From Methylobacterium dankookense (lineage in GTDB: Bacteria > Pseudomonadota > Alphaproteobacteria > Rhizobiales > Beijerinckiaceae): 64,000 bases of DNA. A program made the translations under genes and the position numbers. Location: positions 44,965 to 108,964 of the forward strand of contig NZ_CABFVH010000017.1 of NCBI RefSeq assembly GCF_902141855.1. The letters are read 5' to 3'. This document shows, piece by piece, positions 33,676 through 42,432 of the stretch (positions within the stretch are counted from its first letter, which is position 1; every line of letters starts with the position of its first letter). A model generated the notes under the pieces. It worked only from the letters and a program-made list of their open reading frames with translations. It had not been told where the DNA came from and searched no databases.

Positions 33676-35477
33676 GGCCGGGCCTCCGCGAAGGCCGCCA
33701 ATGGATCCGACACCAGGGGATTGGGCATGGGCACGTAGCCCGCGAGGGGGTCCGTCACGTCCGTGTTCTCGTTGATGTTGCGGAAGCAGATCATGAAGTT
33801 GCCCTTGCTCCCGAGGGTCGGGGCGTCGAGCAGGAGGCGCAGGCAGCTCCTGTCGCGGAGGTCCTTGGCGGCCAGCGCCTCGACGAAGCGCCGCAGCGCC
33901 CGCGTGAGCGCCGCCTCGGGGGCGAGGCCGGCGATCGCGATGGCGCCGACGACCGCGAAGATGCTGTTGACCACGAGGTAGTAGGCCATGATCCGCGCGG
34001 CCTCCGCCGAGCCGAAGATGTGGCCGGCCTCGAGGTCGAGCCCCGGCGCGGCCTCGCGGAGCGCGGGCAGGAACTCGCGCACGTAGCCGGTGCCCTGGCA
34101 GTCGCGGAAGAAGGCCTCCACCGGCCAGCCGTCCTCCAGCCCGATCACGAGGTTCTGCTGGTGCGCCCCGAACAGCAGGCCGAGATCGCACTGGATCTCG
34201 AGGAGCGGCCCGACCGCGACGTCGAGGAAGCGCTCGAACCAGGCGAGCGCCGCGGCCTCGAGGGAGTCGCCGCCCTCGGCGGCGCGCAGGATCGTGTCGG
34301 CGAGCGCGCTGCCGCGCCCGTCGGGATAGATCTCGCAGAGGGCGGCGAGCACCGCGGCCGGCCGCTGCCCGGGCCCGCGGAACGGGTTCTCGCGCAAAGC
34401 CACGATGGTCTGCGGCAGCACCATGCCGTCGGCCCCGCGCAGGGCGAGATAGGCCGGCTCGCCGAGGATGCGGAAGCGCGGCCAGCGCGCGGCGAGCTCC
34501 GCCCCGACCGGGCCGGCGAGCACCGCGTCGGCCACGAGGCCGCGCGCGCACTCGATCTCCTTGATGAGGCGCAGCGAGTTGGTGAGCCGGAGGCTCAGCG
34601 AGTGCTTCAGCATGAAGCGCGCATGCGGCGCGTAGAGGCTGCGCAGCGAGGTGGTCGCGTACCACGGCGCGCCCGCCCGGCCGTGGTCGAGGAGCGCTCC
34701 TGAGCGGAACAGGGCGTCGATCGCGGGGTCGAGAGCGAGGCGGGCCGCCTGCCAGGGATGCATCGGCAGGAGGACGCGGCCCGCGCTCGCGGCGAGGACC
34801 TGCCGGTCGAAGGCGGGATCCTCCGCGGCGAGCTCCGCGCTCAGCGCTGCGGCCGTCTCAGGGCGCGACGAGCCCTGCGCCACCGCGTCCGGCGCAGCCG
34901 ACCACCAGCGCAGCGCGAAGCCCCGGCCGTATTCGGGCGCGAAGGTGCGGGAATCCTCCAGCGTGAACTCGTCCCGGCTGCGCGGGGTCGGATGCACCGA
35001 ATGGCCGAAGCGGAGCGCCTGCTCGGCTTCGAGGAAGCCGGGATCGCGGCTCAGGGCGACGCTGCGGGCCGGCGCCCGGGCGAGCACGTCCTCGACCGCC
35101 GCCGCGCTCTGGAAGACGCGGCGGAGGAAGGTCGGCGCGGCCTGCGTTGCCGCCGGCCCGACGACGGCCGGCTCGCAGGCGATCGCCGCGGCGAGATCGG
35201 CGAAGGCCATGATGCGGGGCGCCGCGCCGGCGCGGTGCTCGCGGAAGGGCAGCCGGAACACGTGCTGGCCGACGCCCGAGAGATGGACGACCGCGATCGC
35301 GACGACCGAATCCCGGCTCGGCAGCGGGATGCGCAGCATGAGGGGCGCCGTCTCGCCCTCCGGCCCCTCGGACGGGACCAGGGACCAGCCGGTCCATTCC
35401 CGCATCAGGCTGTTGAGGAAGCTGCGCGCCGAGATCTGGCAAGCAACATCGGCAAATGAGATGTCCGCCTCGACCAT
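33672..35477 (-). CDS. iucA: NRPS-independent siderophore synthetase, IucA-like
   Basis: A 601-residue synthetase that, in aerobactin formation, joins the first hydroxamate lysine to citrate. Family marks are RVLLPMHPWQAARLAL, YATTSLRSLYAPHARFMLKH, SLSLRLTNSLRLIKEIE, LLFGAHQQNLVIGLEDGWPV with FFRDCQGTGY, and KGNFMICFRNINENTD. The ATG at 35477 has GGAGAG nearby; a TTG at 35498 is in frame. It is the first gene of iucABCD and faces an MFS gene across a region with a 21-bp inverted repeat, the probable iron-responsive promoter. Confidence 0.9.
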   Translation of the reverse strand: MVEADISFADVACQISARSFLNSLMREWTGWSLVPSEGPEGETAPLMLRIPLPSRDSVVAIAVVHLSGVGQHVFRLPFREHRAGAAPRIMAFADLAAAIACEPAVVGPAATQAAPTFLRRVFQSAAAVEDVLARAPARSVALSRDPGFLEAEQALRFGHSVHPTPRSRDEFTLEDSRTFAPEYGRGFALRWWSAAPDAVAQGSSRPETAAALSAELAAEDPAFDRQVLAASAGRVLLPMHPWQAARLALDPAIDALFRSGALLDHGRAGAPWYATTSLRSLYAPHARFMLKHSLSLRLTNSLRLIKEIECARGLVADAVLAGPVGAELAARWPRFRILGEPAYLALRGADGMVLPQTIVALRENPFRGPGQRPAAVLAALCEIYPDGRGSALADTILRAAEGGDSLEAAALAWFERFLDVAVGPLLEIQCDLGLLFGAHQQNLVIGLEDGWPVEAFFRDCQGTGYVREFLPALREAAPGLDLEAGHIFGSAEAARIMAYYLVVNSIFAVVGAIAIAGLAPEAALTRALRRFVEALAAKDLRDRSCLRLLLDAPTLGSKGNFMICFRNINENTDVTDPLAGYVPMPNPLVSDPLAAFAEARP

Positions 35478-35559
35478 GAACCGCTCTCCATCCCGCAATC
35501 TGCATCGATAATCAAAGGCAACTCATGGCGCAATACATCGCGCATACTATAGAATTATT

Positions 35560-35580
35560 ATAGATTTACCGATAATCTAT
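35560..35580. promoter_or_regulatory. Inverted repeat in the divergent siderophore promoter
   Basis: ATAGATT at 35560-35566 and AATCTAT at 35574-35580 form a perfect 7-bp inverted repeat with a 7-bp spacer, in an AT-rich region between iucA and the MFS exporter gene. The placement suits an iron-dependent repressor of the Fur or Irr class controlling both directions, but the sequence does not match any one consensus closely enough to name it. Confidence 0.45.
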
Positions 35581-35631
35581 TGCCTCAACGGAGGATGTTT
35601 CGATAAGAACTCTCCCAAAGACGAGGTTTCC

Positions 35632-36834
35632 ATGATTCCGGACGATATGCGCTCTCACGGCGGCGGGCTGGCCGCGCGGCTATCGCTCGCTGCCGCCGCG
35701 GTCGGGTTCGGCCAGTCGGCAATCCTCGCGCTGGTGCCGGTCGCCGCCGCGCGCACGGGGCTCGATGCGGGCGCGATCGGGGGCGTCGCCTTCCTGGGCG
35801 CGGTCGCGTTCCTGGTCTGCGCGCCCGCCTGGGGTCATTGGGGCACCGGCTGGCGCCTGCGCCGCCTGTTCGGCCTGCTCGCCGGGCTGATGGGGCTCGG
35901 CCACCTCCTGTTCGGCCTCGCGCTGACCCTCGAGACGCTGCCCGCAGCCTCCCTCGTCCTCCTCGCCGCGTCGCGGGTCGCCTACGGGGCGGGGGCGGCG
36001 GGGGTGATGCCGCACGCCCAGGCCGCCCTGGTCCGGACGGTGCCGGAGGCCGCGCGCCCGGCCGCCCTCGGCCGGCTCGGCGCCGGGCTGTCGGCGGGCC
36101 GCATCCTCGGCTCGCTGGTGATGGCGGCCGCCATCCTCGGGGCGGCGGCGCCCCTGGCGGCGCTCGCGGCGAGCCCGCTCCTGCTGCTGGCCGCGCCGGA
36201 CCTCGCGGCGGGCGAACGCCGGGCCGGACCGGCCGAAGAGAGGAGACGCCTCCGCATCGGCTTCCCGCGCGGGGCCGCGCCGCTGCTCGCGATCGGCTTC
36301 GGCCTCACCTTCGGCCTCGGCCAGATCCAGATCGTGCTCGGCCTGTTCCTGCAGGCACGCTTCGGCCTCGGCGCGGCGGAGGCCGCGGGGCTCGCCGGCG
36401 CCACCTTCGCCCTCGTCGCCGCGACGATGATCCTGACGCAGCTCCTCGTGGTGCCGCGCCTCGGCCGCGACCTGCGGCGCACCCTGTGCCTCGGCCTCGC
36501 GGGCTTCGCCCTGGGCGCCGGGCTGATCGCCGGCGCGGCGGCCCCCTGGCTCGCCGTGCTCGGCGCGAGCCTCGCCGGGACCGGCATCGCCGTGGCGACG
36601 CCGAACTACACCGCCGCCCTCGTCGCCCGGGTGCCGGAGCACGCCCAGGCCGCCGCCGCGGGCTGGCTCGCGAGCATGCACGTGCTGGGACAGGGGATCG
36701 GCGCCCTGTGCGGCGGCGCGGCGTTCGGGCTCGCGCCCGCCTTGCCGTTCTGGACCTGCGCGGCGCTCGGCGGCGCGCTGGCGATCGCCGCCGCGCGGCT
36801 GCGGCCGGGCGCGCCCGGCCATCAGGCGGCCTGA
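35632..36834 (+). CDS. MFS transporter, probable siderophore exporter
   Basis: A 400-residue protein with about 12 membrane helices and the MFS loop (CAPAWGHWGTGWRLRR, in the place of GxLaDrxGrr). It also carries motif RVAYGAGAAGVMPHAQAAL and SASM-like GWLASMHVLGQGIGALCGG. It is divergent from iucA, sharing the promoter region with the 21-bp inverted repeat, and aerobactin-type loci often carry an MFS exporter (IucE-like) there. Export of the product is inferred from position. It starts with ATG at 35632 and its end overlaps the convergent RhtX-type gene by 13 bases. Confidence 0.75.
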   Translation: MIPDDMRSHGGGLAARLSLAAAAVGFGQSAILALVPVAAARTGLDAGAIGGVAFLGAVAFLVCAPAWGHWGTGWRLRRLFGLLAGLMGLGHLLFGLALTLETLPAASLVLLAASRVAYGAGAAGVMPHAQAALVRTVPEAARPAALGRLGAGLSAGRILGSLVMAAAILGAAAPLAALAASPLLLLAAPDLAAGERRAGPAEERRRLRIGFPRGAAPLLAIGFGLTFGLGQIQIVLGLFLQARFGLGAAEAAGLAGATFALVAATMILTQLLVVPRLGRDLRRTLCLGLAGFALGAGLIAGAAAPWLAVLGASLAGTGIAVATPNYTAALVARVPEHAQAAAAGWLASMHVLGQGIGALCGGAAFGLAPALPFWTCAALGGALAIAAARLRPGAPGHQAA

Positions 36835-38057
36835 CCGGCGCGGCCGACCCCGAGCATCCGCACGGTCGCCAGGGTGGCGAGGCCGGAGAGCAGCGTGGCG
36901 AGGCCGAACAGGGCGCCGTAGCCGAGGAGGTCGGCGAGCTTGCCCGAGACGAGCGAGCCGACGAGGTAGACCACGAGCTGGGCGCAGGCGAGGATCGTGA
37001 AGTCGGTGCCGGGCTGGTCGGTCGAGGAGACCGCCATGAACAGGCTGTAGAGCGCCACGATCTCCATGTAGCGGATCAGGGTCTGGAACCCGGCGGCGCC
37101 GAAGAGCGGCCACAGGCCGAGCACGAGCCCGAGCGCGTGGGCGGTGAACAGCGCGAAGCAGAGGGTGCGCAGCGCCCCGAGCAGCCCGAGCGTCGCCGCC
37201 GTGCCGTAGCGGCGCACGAGCAGCGCCGCGATGCCGGAGCCGGCGAGCCCCGCCGTCATCGCCGAGACGCCGGAGAGGTAGCCGATCCGGTCGAGGGGCA
37301 CGCCGGCATCGACGAGGTAGGGGCCCTCCATCGCCTTCACGAGCCCCTCGCTCACCCGGTAGGTCAGCGCCACCCAGAGGATGGTGCGCACCTCCGGCCG
37401 CCGCAGGAAGGCGCGGATCGAGGGGCGCGGCGCGGCGGCGGGGGCCGGCTCGCCCTCGCGCATGAAGAAGGCGGCGGCGAGCGGGGCCAGCGAGAAGGCG
37501 GCGGCGGTGAGCAGCATGCCCGCCCAGCCGACATGGTGGTAGAGGACGAGGCTCAGCGTGCCGCCCACCACCACGCCGAGGGCGACCGAGCCGCCCTGGA
37601 TGGCGTTGCCGACCGCCCGGTCCTCGGGCCGCAGCCGCTTCACCGCGTAGCCGTCGGTGGCGATGTCCTGGGTCGAGATCAGCAGCGAGGCGAGGAAGCC
37701 GACGCCGATGATGCCGGGCACGTTGGTGGGCCCGAGCGGCAGCATGGCGAGGATGCAGCCGATGACGCCGACCTGCGTGACGATCACCCAGCCCGCCCGG
37801 TGCGCCCGCGCGAAGGGCCGCACGCGGTCGATCAGCGGCGCCCACAGGAACTTCAGGACGAGGGGCAGGAACAGCAGGCTGAGATAGCCGATCGCGGCGC
37901 GCGAGATCCCGGCCTCCCGCATGATCGGCGGCAGCGCCGCGGCGATCAGGTAGGAGGGGATCGCCTGCGCCATGTAGAGCGCGGCGAGCACCGCGAAGAG
38001 CGAGAGGCGCTCGCCGCGGGCGGGCGGCGGCGCCAGGACGGTCCCGGCGGCGCTCAC
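36822..38057 (-). CDS. RhtX/FptX-family siderophore importer (MFS)
   Basis: A 411-residue inner-membrane permease with about 12 helices. Family marks are LYMAQAIPSYLIAAALPPIM, FLPLVLKFLWAPLIDRVRP, ISTQDIATDGYAVKRL and SSTDQPGTDFTILACAQL, as in AmpG-like RhtX and FptX, which bring ferric siderophores into the cytoplasm with a single protein. It starts with GTG at 38057, overlapping the stop of the small gene upstream. Together with the TonB receptor it gives a complete uptake route for the locus without an ABC transporter. Confidence 0.85.
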   Translation of the reverse strand: MSAAGTVLAPPPARGERLSLFAVLAALYMAQAIPSYLIAAALPPIMREAGISRAAIGYLSLLFLPLVLKFLWAPLIDRVRPFARAHRAGWVIVTQVGVIGCILAMLPLGPTNVPGIIGVGFLASLLISTQDIATDGYAVKRLRPEDRAVGNAIQGGSVALGVVVGGTLSLVLYHHVGWAGMLLTAAAFSLAPLAAAFFMREGEPAPAAAPRPSIRAFLRRPEVRTILWVALTYRVSEGLVKAMEGPYLVDAGVPLDRIGYLSGVSAMTAGLAGSGIAALLVRRYGTAATLGLLGALRTLCFALFTAHALGLVLGLWPLFGAAGFQTLIRYMEIVALYSLFMAVSSTDQPGTDFTILACAQLVVYLVGSLVSGKLADLLGYGALFGLATLLSGLATLATVRMLGVGRAGQAA

Positions 38058-38416
38058 GCGAAATGCTCCCGCACGGCGGCCCGGGCGGCGGCCTCGTCCG
38101 CCGCGATCCGGATCGGGAAGGCCCAGAGCCGGCGGAACACGTCGGCCCCCGCCTCCTCGAAGCCCGGCCGCACGATGACGAGGCCGCGGCAGCGCCGGTC
38201 GAGGTCGGCGCGGGTGCGCTTGAACCAGAGCGCCTGCGCCCGCTCGGAGGCCGCCGACAGCTTGCCGACGCCGCCGAGCACCAGGATCAGGGCGAAGGGC
38301 GCGGGCCGCGCGCCGACCCGCTCCAGGGCGTCGAGATAGGCCGTCTCGTCGCCGGGCTCCGCCGGGGCGAGATAGCGCAGGACGACGAGGTCGTCCGTCT
38401 CCTCCAGGGCGACCAT
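38054..38416 (-). CDS. Small soluble protein of the siderophore locus
   Basis: A 120-residue protein with no signal peptide. The pattern (MVALEETDDLVVLRYLAPAE, PFALILVLGGVGKLS, LWFKRTRADLDRRCRGLVIV) suggests an alternating alpha/beta fold like SpoIIAA/STAS proteins, but I do not recognise a specific family. It lies between the TonB receptor (4 bases after its stop) and the RhtX-type gene (4-base overlap), so it is part of the uptake operon and may act in handling or release of the imported complex. Confidence 0.65.
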   Translation of the reverse strand: MVALEETDDLVVLRYLAPAEPGDETAYLDALERVGARPAPFALILVLGGVGKLSAASERAQALWFKRTRADLDRRCRGLVIVRPGFEEAGADVFRRLWAFPIRIAADEAAARAAVREHFA

Positions 38417-38420
38417 CGGC

Positions 38421-40655
38421 TCAGAAGGTCCGGCGGTAGCCGACCGTGACGGTGCGGCCGAGCCCGTAGACGGTCAGGTTGCGCACCGAGGTCGCGGTGG
38501 GGTTCCAGTAGGCGACGTCGAAGAGGTTGTCGACGGAGGCGTAGAGCTCGCCGCCCGCCAGCGGCGCGCCGACGGCCGCGTTCACCGTGAAGGCGTCCTT
38601 CAGGCGGTAGCGGGTGCCCGTGAGGTCGATGCGGGCGTCGCGGCCGCTGAAGCCCTCGCCCTCGAGGCGGAGCGACACGCCGTTCTCGAACAGGTAGGTG
38701 CCCGAGACCGTGGCGCGGAAGGGCGCGCCGATGCGGTTGTTCGGCAGGAAGCTGTCGAGGCGCCCGTCCCTGTTGGTGTCGTAGCGGCCCTCGCGGTAGC
38801 CGAGCACGGTGCCGAGGTTCAGCTGCTCGGTGACCTGGGCGTTGCCCACGAACTCGACGCCGTAGATCATCTCCTTCTGCTGGCTCAGCCGGTTGGTGAG
38901 CGGGTCGAAGGTGGTGCCCTCGTCCGAGGTCGAGACGAAGCCGCCGAGGCTGCCGGAGAAGATCCCGCTCCGGCCGCGGATGCCGAAATCGTAGGAGTTC
39001 ACGATCTGCGCCTGGGGCGCGATGCTGGAATAGGCGATGGTGGTGCCGGCCGGCAGGCAGAAGGGCCGCGTCACCGGGCAGGCATAGGCCAGCGACAGGC
39101 CGGCCCGCCGCGTGAAGGCGCCGATATCGGCGAGCGCGTAGCCCTGGCTGAAGCCGCCGTAGAGGTCGATGCCGGGCAGGAGGTTGAAGGTCGCGCCCGC
39201 GTTGAAGGTCGGGGCCGAGTAAGAAAATCTGCCGCCCGTGACGTTGATGGCCGGCAGGACGAAGGTCGAGTAGCCGAGCGGCGTTCGCGCCGCGGTCGCC
39301 GCGAAGGTGGTCGGCCGCGAGAAGCCCGCCACGTCGAGGTCGAAATGCTCGTAGCGCATGCCGCCGCGCAGCGTCAGGCGCTCGCCCACGGGGATCTGGA
39401 GGAGGGCGAAGCCGGCATAGCTGTTCTGCTGCAGGGGCGTGAACACGTCCGAGCCGTCCCGCGCCCGCTGGCGCGTGCTCTCCGAGATCACGTCGGAGCC
39501 CCAGGTCAGCTTCATCCCGGGCAGGAGGACGCCGAGGTCCGTGTCGAAGGTGAGGTTGATGCCGCCGCGCTCGGTGGCGAGCGCCGTCTGGTTGGCGAGG
39601 CTCGTCGGCGAGGCCGGGTTGAGCGAGTAGGTGACGAACGGGTTCGCCGGGTAGGAGAACTCCGAGTAATTGAAGCGCTTGTTGATGTCGTTGTAGAATC
39701 CGAGCAGCGAGAGGCTGCCCAGCGGCGTGTCGCGGTCGGTGTAGCGCAGGTAGAGCGAGCGCGTGTCCTCGGCCACCGGCAGGCCCGGATAGAGCCGCGC
39801 GTAGTTCGGCCGCGCGAAGGGCGCGCTGTAATCGGTCAGGTAGCGCGGATCCTGGTTGAGCAGGATCTGGGTGAGGCCGAACTCGATGCGCTTGGCGAGG
39901 TCGAGGTCGTAGCCGAGCCGCAGGTTGATGTTGCCGAGCTGGAAGCGGTCGCCGCCGCCCTGGCCGAGCTGGCCGTCGGAGGCCATCTCCCGGCCCTTGC
40001 CGTCATAGGTGCGCGCCGCGAAGCGCCCGGAGCCGGTGAAGGCGTAGTCGACCCCGTCCGGCACCTTGCCGGTCACGCTGATCGAGGTCTCGGGGGCGAG
40101 CCCGTGCACCGGATCGGCGGTGAAGGTCCGGAGCGCCGTGTTGACGGTGACGATCGGCGTCCCGTCCGTCGGGCGGCGGGTGATGAAGTTGACCGTGCCG
40201 CCGGTGGCGCCCGCGCTGTAGAGGCTGGAGGCGCCGGCCACCACCTCGATCCGCTCGACGGAGTTCAGGTCGATCAGGTTGAGGATGCGCGAGACGTCAC
40301 GCAGCGGCGTGTTCACGGGCACGCCGTCGATCAGGACCAGCAGGTTGCGGCCCCGGAAGTTCTCGGAGGCGCTGGAGATGGTGCCGTTCGGGGCGGAGAA
40401 GCCCGGCACCAGCTTCGACAGCACGGCCGAGGGGCTGGAGGTGAGGGCGAGCTGCTGGCGGATCTGGTCGCGATTGACGATCTGGACGCTCTGCGGAATG
40501 TCCTCCACCGGCCGCGGCGCGCGCGCGGCCGTCACCGAGAGCTCGTCCAGGGCAACGGAGGGAGCGGCCGTCTGCGCCTCGGCCGGCCCCGCGAGGGCCG
40601 CCCCCGCACCGAGGACCACGACGAGACCGGCATACCGCATGACCTTCAGACCCAC
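38421..40655 (-). CDS. TonB-dependent siderophore receptor
   Basis: A 744-residue outer-membrane receptor. It has a signal peptide at about 6-28 (YAGLVVVLGAGAALAGPAEA), a TonB-box-like LDELSVTAAR, and a plug domain (PVEDIPQSVQIVNRDQIRQQ, RGRNLLVLIDGVPVN, VERIEVVAGASSLYSAGATG). A 22-strand barrel follows, ending in TVTVGYRRTF with a terminal Phe. Its neighbours (RhtX-type importer, AraC regulator, iucABCD) point to uptake of the ferric aerobactin-type product. The start is GTG at 40655 or ATG at 40640. The AraC gene is divergent. Confidence 0.88.
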   Translation of the reverse strand: MGLKVMRYAGLVVVLGAGAALAGPAEAQTAAPSVALDELSVTAARAPRPVEDIPQSVQIVNRDQIRQQLALTSSPSAVLSKLVPGFSAPNGTISSASENFRGRNLLVLIDGVPVNTPLRDVSRILNLIDLNSVERIEVVAGASSLYSAGATGGTVNFITRRPTDGTPIVTVNTALRTFTADPVHGLAPETSISVTGKVPDGVDYAFTGSGRFAARTYDGKGREMASDGQLGQGGGDRFQLGNINLRLGYDLDLAKRIEFGLTQILLNQDPRYLTDYSAPFARPNYARLYPGLPVAEDTRSLYLRYTDRDTPLGSLSLLGFYNDINKRFNYSEFSYPANPFVTYSLNPASPTSLANQTALATERGGINLTFDTDLGVLLPGMKLTWGSDVISESTRQRARDGSDVFTPLQQNSYAGFALLQIPVGERLTLRGGMRYEHFDLDVAGFSRPTTFAATAARTPLGYSTFVLPAINVTGGRFSYSAPTFNAGATFNLLPGIDLYGGFSQGYALADIGAFTRRAGLSLAYACPVTRPFCLPAGTTIAYSSIAPQAQIVNSYDFGIRGRSGIFSGSLGGFVSTSDEGTTFDPLTNRLSQQKEMIYGVEFVGNAQVTEQLNLGTVLGYREGRYDTNRDGRLDSFLPNNRIGAPFRATVSGTYLFENGVSLRLEGEGFSGRDARIDLTGTRYRLKDAFTVNAAVGAPLAGGELYASVDNLFDVAYWNPTATSVRNLTVYGLGRTVTVGYRRTF

Positions 40656-41006
40656 TCTTGACGGAATCGTCTTCGCTCACCCCGGCGGGGCGGCCCGTTC
40701 CGGACAGAACCGGGCCGCACTCCCCTGTAGAACCCACAAGAGAACCGCCCGGCGCGCAGTTTAAAACGCGTCTAATGTAAAGCACGTGCGTCCAGGACCC
40801 CTGGCCCAGAAGTCGAAATCGCACGAACTCTCGACATCTCCCGGCGGCTCTAGCATGATGATTGCTGGTCCGCTTGGACTCGGGCGAGCAACAGTGCGGA
40901 CTGCCGCGCAGCGGTGCCGGCGTGGGGACGCGATGACGAAGCAGGGATTTCCGGCCGGTGCCGCGGCCTCGAAGGGCCGCGCGCGGGCGCGGCCGTGGGC
41001 GCCCCG
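40656..41006. other. Divergent promoter region between TonB receptor and AraC regulator
   Basis: About 350 bases. The AT-richer part near 40760-40785 (AGTTTAAAACGCGTCTAATG) is the best candidate for the receptor promoter and loosely recalls the iron-control element TTTAGAA-N3-TTCTAAA, without a full match. Frames here have no protein character; the 5' end of the AraC gene may extend into it. Confidence 0.4.
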
Positions 41007-41915
41007 GTGAGCGCCGCGGTGAGCGCCGCGGCCGGGGATCCGGCCGGCGGCGCCGTCCCCCGGGTGATCGAGGATCCCGCGGACGTCCCCTTCCGCGGCC
41101 AGACGGCGATCCGCCTCGTGCCCGACCTCGGCATCGCCTCGGTGTTCGGGCCGTCCCAGCGCTGGCGCGACGAGGGCCCGGGCGAGCGCCTGCTGCTGGT
41201 GCGGCCGGCGGTGGGGCGCCTCCAGGTGACGCTCGGCGCGCGCAGCCTCGCCTGCTGCTCGCGGGACGCGCTGCTCGTCCCGGCGAGCCGCGGCGCCGTG
41301 TTCGACGCGATGGGCGTCGACCGGATCGACCTCCTGTCGATCGAGCGGGAGCGGCTGACGGGCCCGCTCGCCGCGCTGGAGCCCGGCACCCTCCGGCGGA
41401 TCGGCCGGGACCATCCCGGCCTGCAGACCCTGACCGTCTACGCGGCGAGCCTGCTGCGGGGGCTGATCCCGGTCGCCTGCTCCGAGCTCTCGGAGCTGGT
41501 GCGCGACCACCTCATCCAGCTCCTCGCCTTCATCGTGCTCGACCCCACCCGGGAGGCCGACGCGCCGGTCCCGAGCCGGCGCGACCTGCGGATCCAGGCG
41601 CTCAAGGCCGAGGTCGAGCAGCGCCTCGGCCGGGCGGACCTCAGCCTCGAGGCGGTCGCGCAGGCGCAGCGCATCTCCAGCCGGCAGGTCCAGGCGATGT
41701 TCCAGGCGGAGGGCGAGACCTTCTCCGGTTTCGTCCTCGGTCGCCGCCTCGACCGGGCGATGCAGCGCCTGACCGACCCGGCCGACACGCGCCCGGTCGG
41801 CGCCATCGCCTTCGATGTCGGGTTCGGCGACCTCTCCTACTTCAACCGCACCTTCCGCAAGCGCTTCGGCCTCACGCCGTCCCAGGTCCGCCGCATCCAC
41901 AGCGTCCCCGCGTGA
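41007..41915 (+). CDS. AraC-family transcriptional regulator of the siderophore locus
   Basis: A 302-residue regulator. The N-terminal 190 residues are a cupin-like AraC-binding domain (VTLGARSLACCSRDALLVPA). The C-terminal 100 residues are the double helix-turn-helix (LSLEAVAQAQRISSRQVQAM, FQAEGETFSGFVLGRRLDRA, VGAIAFDVGFGDLSYFNRTF, RKRFGLTPSQVRR). The start is uncertain: GTG at 41007 is used, but GTG at 40914 or 41019 are in frame. Divergence from the TonB receptor and resemblance to RhrA/PchR-type loci suggest activation of siderophore genes, perhaps with the ferric siderophore as inducer. Confidence 0.82.
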   Translation: MSAAVSAAAGDPAGGAVPRVIEDPADVPFRGQTAIRLVPDLGIASVFGPSQRWRDEGPGERLLLVRPAVGRLQVTLGARSLACCSRDALLVPASRGAVFDAMGVDRIDLLSIERERLTGPLAALEPGTLRRIGRDHPGLQTLTVYAASLLRGLIPVACSELSELVRDHLIQLLAFIVLDPTREADAPVPSRRDLRIQALKAEVEQRLGRADLSLEAVAQAQRISSRQVQAMFQAEGETFSGFVLGRRLDRAMQRLTDPADTRPVGAIAFDVGFGDLSYFNRTFRKRFGLTPSQVRRIHSVPA

Positions 41916-41980
41916 TCCCGGCGCCGGCGTGGCCCGGGCGCCGTTGACGCGGCCCCGCGCAACGGTCAAGCTCGCGCCCG

Positions 41981-42158
41981 ACGGTTCCCCTCGGGGATCA
42001 AAAGGGAACGCGGTGAGGGCAGGCCTGCCAAGGATCTGCGCGATGCCGCGGCTGCCCCCGCAACTGTGAGCGGCGAGCCCTTCACCACCACGTCACTGGG
42101 TGTCACCACCCGGGAAGACGGTGAGAGGGCGGCGACCCGCGAGCCAGGAGACCTGCCG
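41981..42158 (+). ncRNA. Cobalamin riboswitch
   Basis: The leader contains the conserved elements in order: AAAAGGGAACGCGGTG near 41999-42015, GCTGCCCCCGCAACTGTGAG at 42051-42070, CACTGGGTGTCACCAC, GGGAAGACGG and the B12 box GAGCCAGGAGACCTGCC at 42141-42157. This is the standard AdoCbl riboswitch, which lowers expression when cobalamin is plentiful. The next plus-strand gene is the TonB receptor at 42433. The 3' boundary of the expression platform is not defined. Confidence 0.95.
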
Positions 42159-42364
42159 TCAGCCGTGGTCACACGCGAAGCGCGCCGGGCGGGGTGTCCT
42201 GGCGGGTGCCGATGCGCCGTCGATCCTGCGAGGAGGCGGCGCGCCGGCCTCGTTCGCGGTGACGTGCCACAGGGCCCGCCGCACCGCCGATGCTCGCCTC
42301 GACGCCTCCCTCCGGCCCGCGACGGCCGCGCCCAGCGCACGCGCCGTTCCGCTCGACCAGAGAT

Positions 42365-42379
42365 TGTAACATTGTTACA
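42365..42379. promoter_or_regulatory. 15-bp perfect palindrome upstream of the riboswitch-controlled receptor
   Basis: TGTAACA-T-TGTTACA, 53 bases before the ATG at 42433 and about 200 bases downstream of the riboswitch. The 7-1-7 symmetry resembles metal-responsive Fur-family operators (Zur or related), but no exact consensus is claimed. It could mark a second promoter beyond the riboswitch. Confidence 0.45.
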
Positions 42380-42432
42380 TTCAGGCTAGGACGATCCGGC
42401 CGGGCGTGCCGCCCGCTTCGTGATCCCGCACC

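Noticed and set aside
42066..42389. 107-codon frame inside and after the cobalamin riboswitch
   Set aside because: It starts inside the conserved riboswitch core and is Arg-rich without a family match.
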